From contig CANHNG010000138.1 in the NCBI GenBank assembly GCA_947461915.1, positions 1 to 5,604 of the forward strand: a stretch of 5,604 nt of DNA, written 5' to 3'. Below are positions 5,036 to 5,604 of this stretch, one piece after another. This DNA comes from Flavobacteriaceae bacterium (GTDB taxonomy: Bacteria; Bacteroidota; Bacteroidia; Flavobacteriales; Flavobacteriaceae). The notes under the pieces are model-generated. The model saw nothing but the letters and a program-made list of their open reading frames with translations, was not told where the DNA came from and did not search any database. How positions within the stretch are numbered: the first letter of the stretch is position 1; every line of letters starts with the position of its first letter. Position numbers and translations under genes: made by a program.

Positions 5036-5604
5036 TTAAAACAAAGTGATTTGTCCGTCCCCATCGGATTGAATGTCCTCCTCTGAAATTTCATTATCAA
5101 TTGCGACTTCTGATTCTTCGGGAATAACTTCTTCCGGTTCTTCGTAAGGCAATGGCTCGAGTAAATTAATCTGTTTCAACTTATCCGTGGTCAATTGATT
5201 TCCGAGTGCTTTCAATCCTTTAACGGCTATAAAATTTTCAATATCTACCGTTTGATTTTCTTTTTGTGTCCCTTTGACTTTCGTGAAAACCAATTCGGCC
5301 ATCGGGCGATAATCGGTCGAGACAATTTCCAATTGTGATTTAGGATGTTCCGTGATAAAGGTTTCTTCTTTTCCTTCGGTATCCACCAAGAAGCGTTTTA
5401 CGTAATAGCGCTCTTTTTCGCCATCATAATAAATAGCTGAAATTGGTTTCTTAGAATGCCATTTCTCCAAAACCACCATGTCTTCATCGAAATGTGTGGA
5501 TAATTCCGGAGTGATGACTTTCAATTTCCCGGTTTGTGAAATCACCAATATCTTGTCATTTGGACGAAATTCGCCCAATAATTCTCCTCTGGCATCTACA
5601 TTCA
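5036..5604 (-). CDS. parC: DNA topoisomerase IV (gyrase-like) subunit A, C-terminal fragment
   Basis: This is the 3' end of a gene entering from the right edge; 188 codons plus the stop are visible. The frame stays open beyond the TTG at 5576-5578, reading VDARGELLGEFRPNDKIL, so that TTG is internal and not a start. The fragment belongs to the C-terminal region of the A subunit, after the breakage-reunion core, as I remember it from flavobacterial proteins: short beta-rich segments (KILVISQTGKLKVI), then IENFIAVKGLKALGNQLT, then a very acidic tail. The full enzyme, with ParE, decatenates replicated chromosomes using ATP. The catalytic tyrosine lies outside the window. The protein ends GDGQITLF, and QITLF resembles a sliding-clamp-binding peptide. 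A likely terminator hairpin follows the stop. ParC rather than GyrA is inferred from this tail type; GyrA cannot be fully excluded. Confidence 0.85.
   Translation of the reverse strand, partial: NVDARGELLGEFRPNDKILVISQTGKLKVITPELSTHFDEDMVVLEKWHSKKPISAIYYDGEKERYYVKRFLVDTEGKEETFITEHPKSQLEIVSTDYRPMAELVFTKVKGTQKENQTVDIENFIAVKGLKALGNQLTTDKLKQINLLEPLPYEEPEEVIPEESEVAIDNEISEEDIQSDGDGQITLF

Noticed and set aside
5576..5578. TTG as the start of a complete 180-residue protein
   Set aside because: The frame continues without a stop to the window edge with family-like residues, so this is an internal leucine codon of the topoisomerase gene.

Overview
The window looks like ordinary chromosome from a member of the Flavobacteriaceae, probably Flavobacterium or a close relative. 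The DNA is AT-rich, ribosome-binding sites are not recognisable, and several genes are preceded by the Bacteroidota -7 element TAnnTTTG. The gene content also fits: a CvfB-type S1 protein near menD, a DUF6095-like small membrane protein, and the acidic tail of a flavobacterial topoisomerase IV A subunit. The genus is inferred from remembered family resemblance, not from a database search.

Left part (1-2152). The first 48 codons of a cvfB-like RNA-binding gene run off the left edge on the minus strand. A small plus-strand gene for a single-pass membrane protein with a very basic tail follows (278-463), with a good promoter match. It converges on a complete menD (488-2152, minus), which encodes the thiamine-diphosphate enzyme of menaquinone synthesis with all its expected active-site residues. 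The menD leader carries four tandem 7-bp units directly before the start codon and a short palindrome near the predicted transcription start.

Middle part (2153-3700). A GNAT acetyltransferase of the Pat/MnaT (phosphinothricin acetyltransferase-like) type is divergent from menD. After a 137-bp gap with its own promoter-like element comes a two-gene unit joined by a one-base stop/start overlap (TAATG): a 73-residue two-helix membrane protein and a 190-residue pentapeptide-repeat protein.

Right part (3701-5604). A 124-residue lipoprotein of unknown function lies 27 bp before a TerC-family membrane protein of the YgdQ type (probable metal ion exporter). TerC converges on the 3' end of a topoisomerase IV subunit A gene (minus strand, running off the right edge). 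A two-stage hairpin between them is a likely terminator, mainly for the topoisomerase gene.

The four plus-strand genes from 2907 to 4941 could form one transcript, but nothing shows that they share a pathway. I see no mobile element, CRISPR array, tRNA, rRNA or clear new defence system. The points most worth checking are the heptamer repeats before menD, the phase-shifted pentapeptide-repeat protein near a type IIA topoisomerase gene, the unknown lipoprotein, and a possible sliding-clamp-binding peptide at the very end of the topoisomerase subunit.
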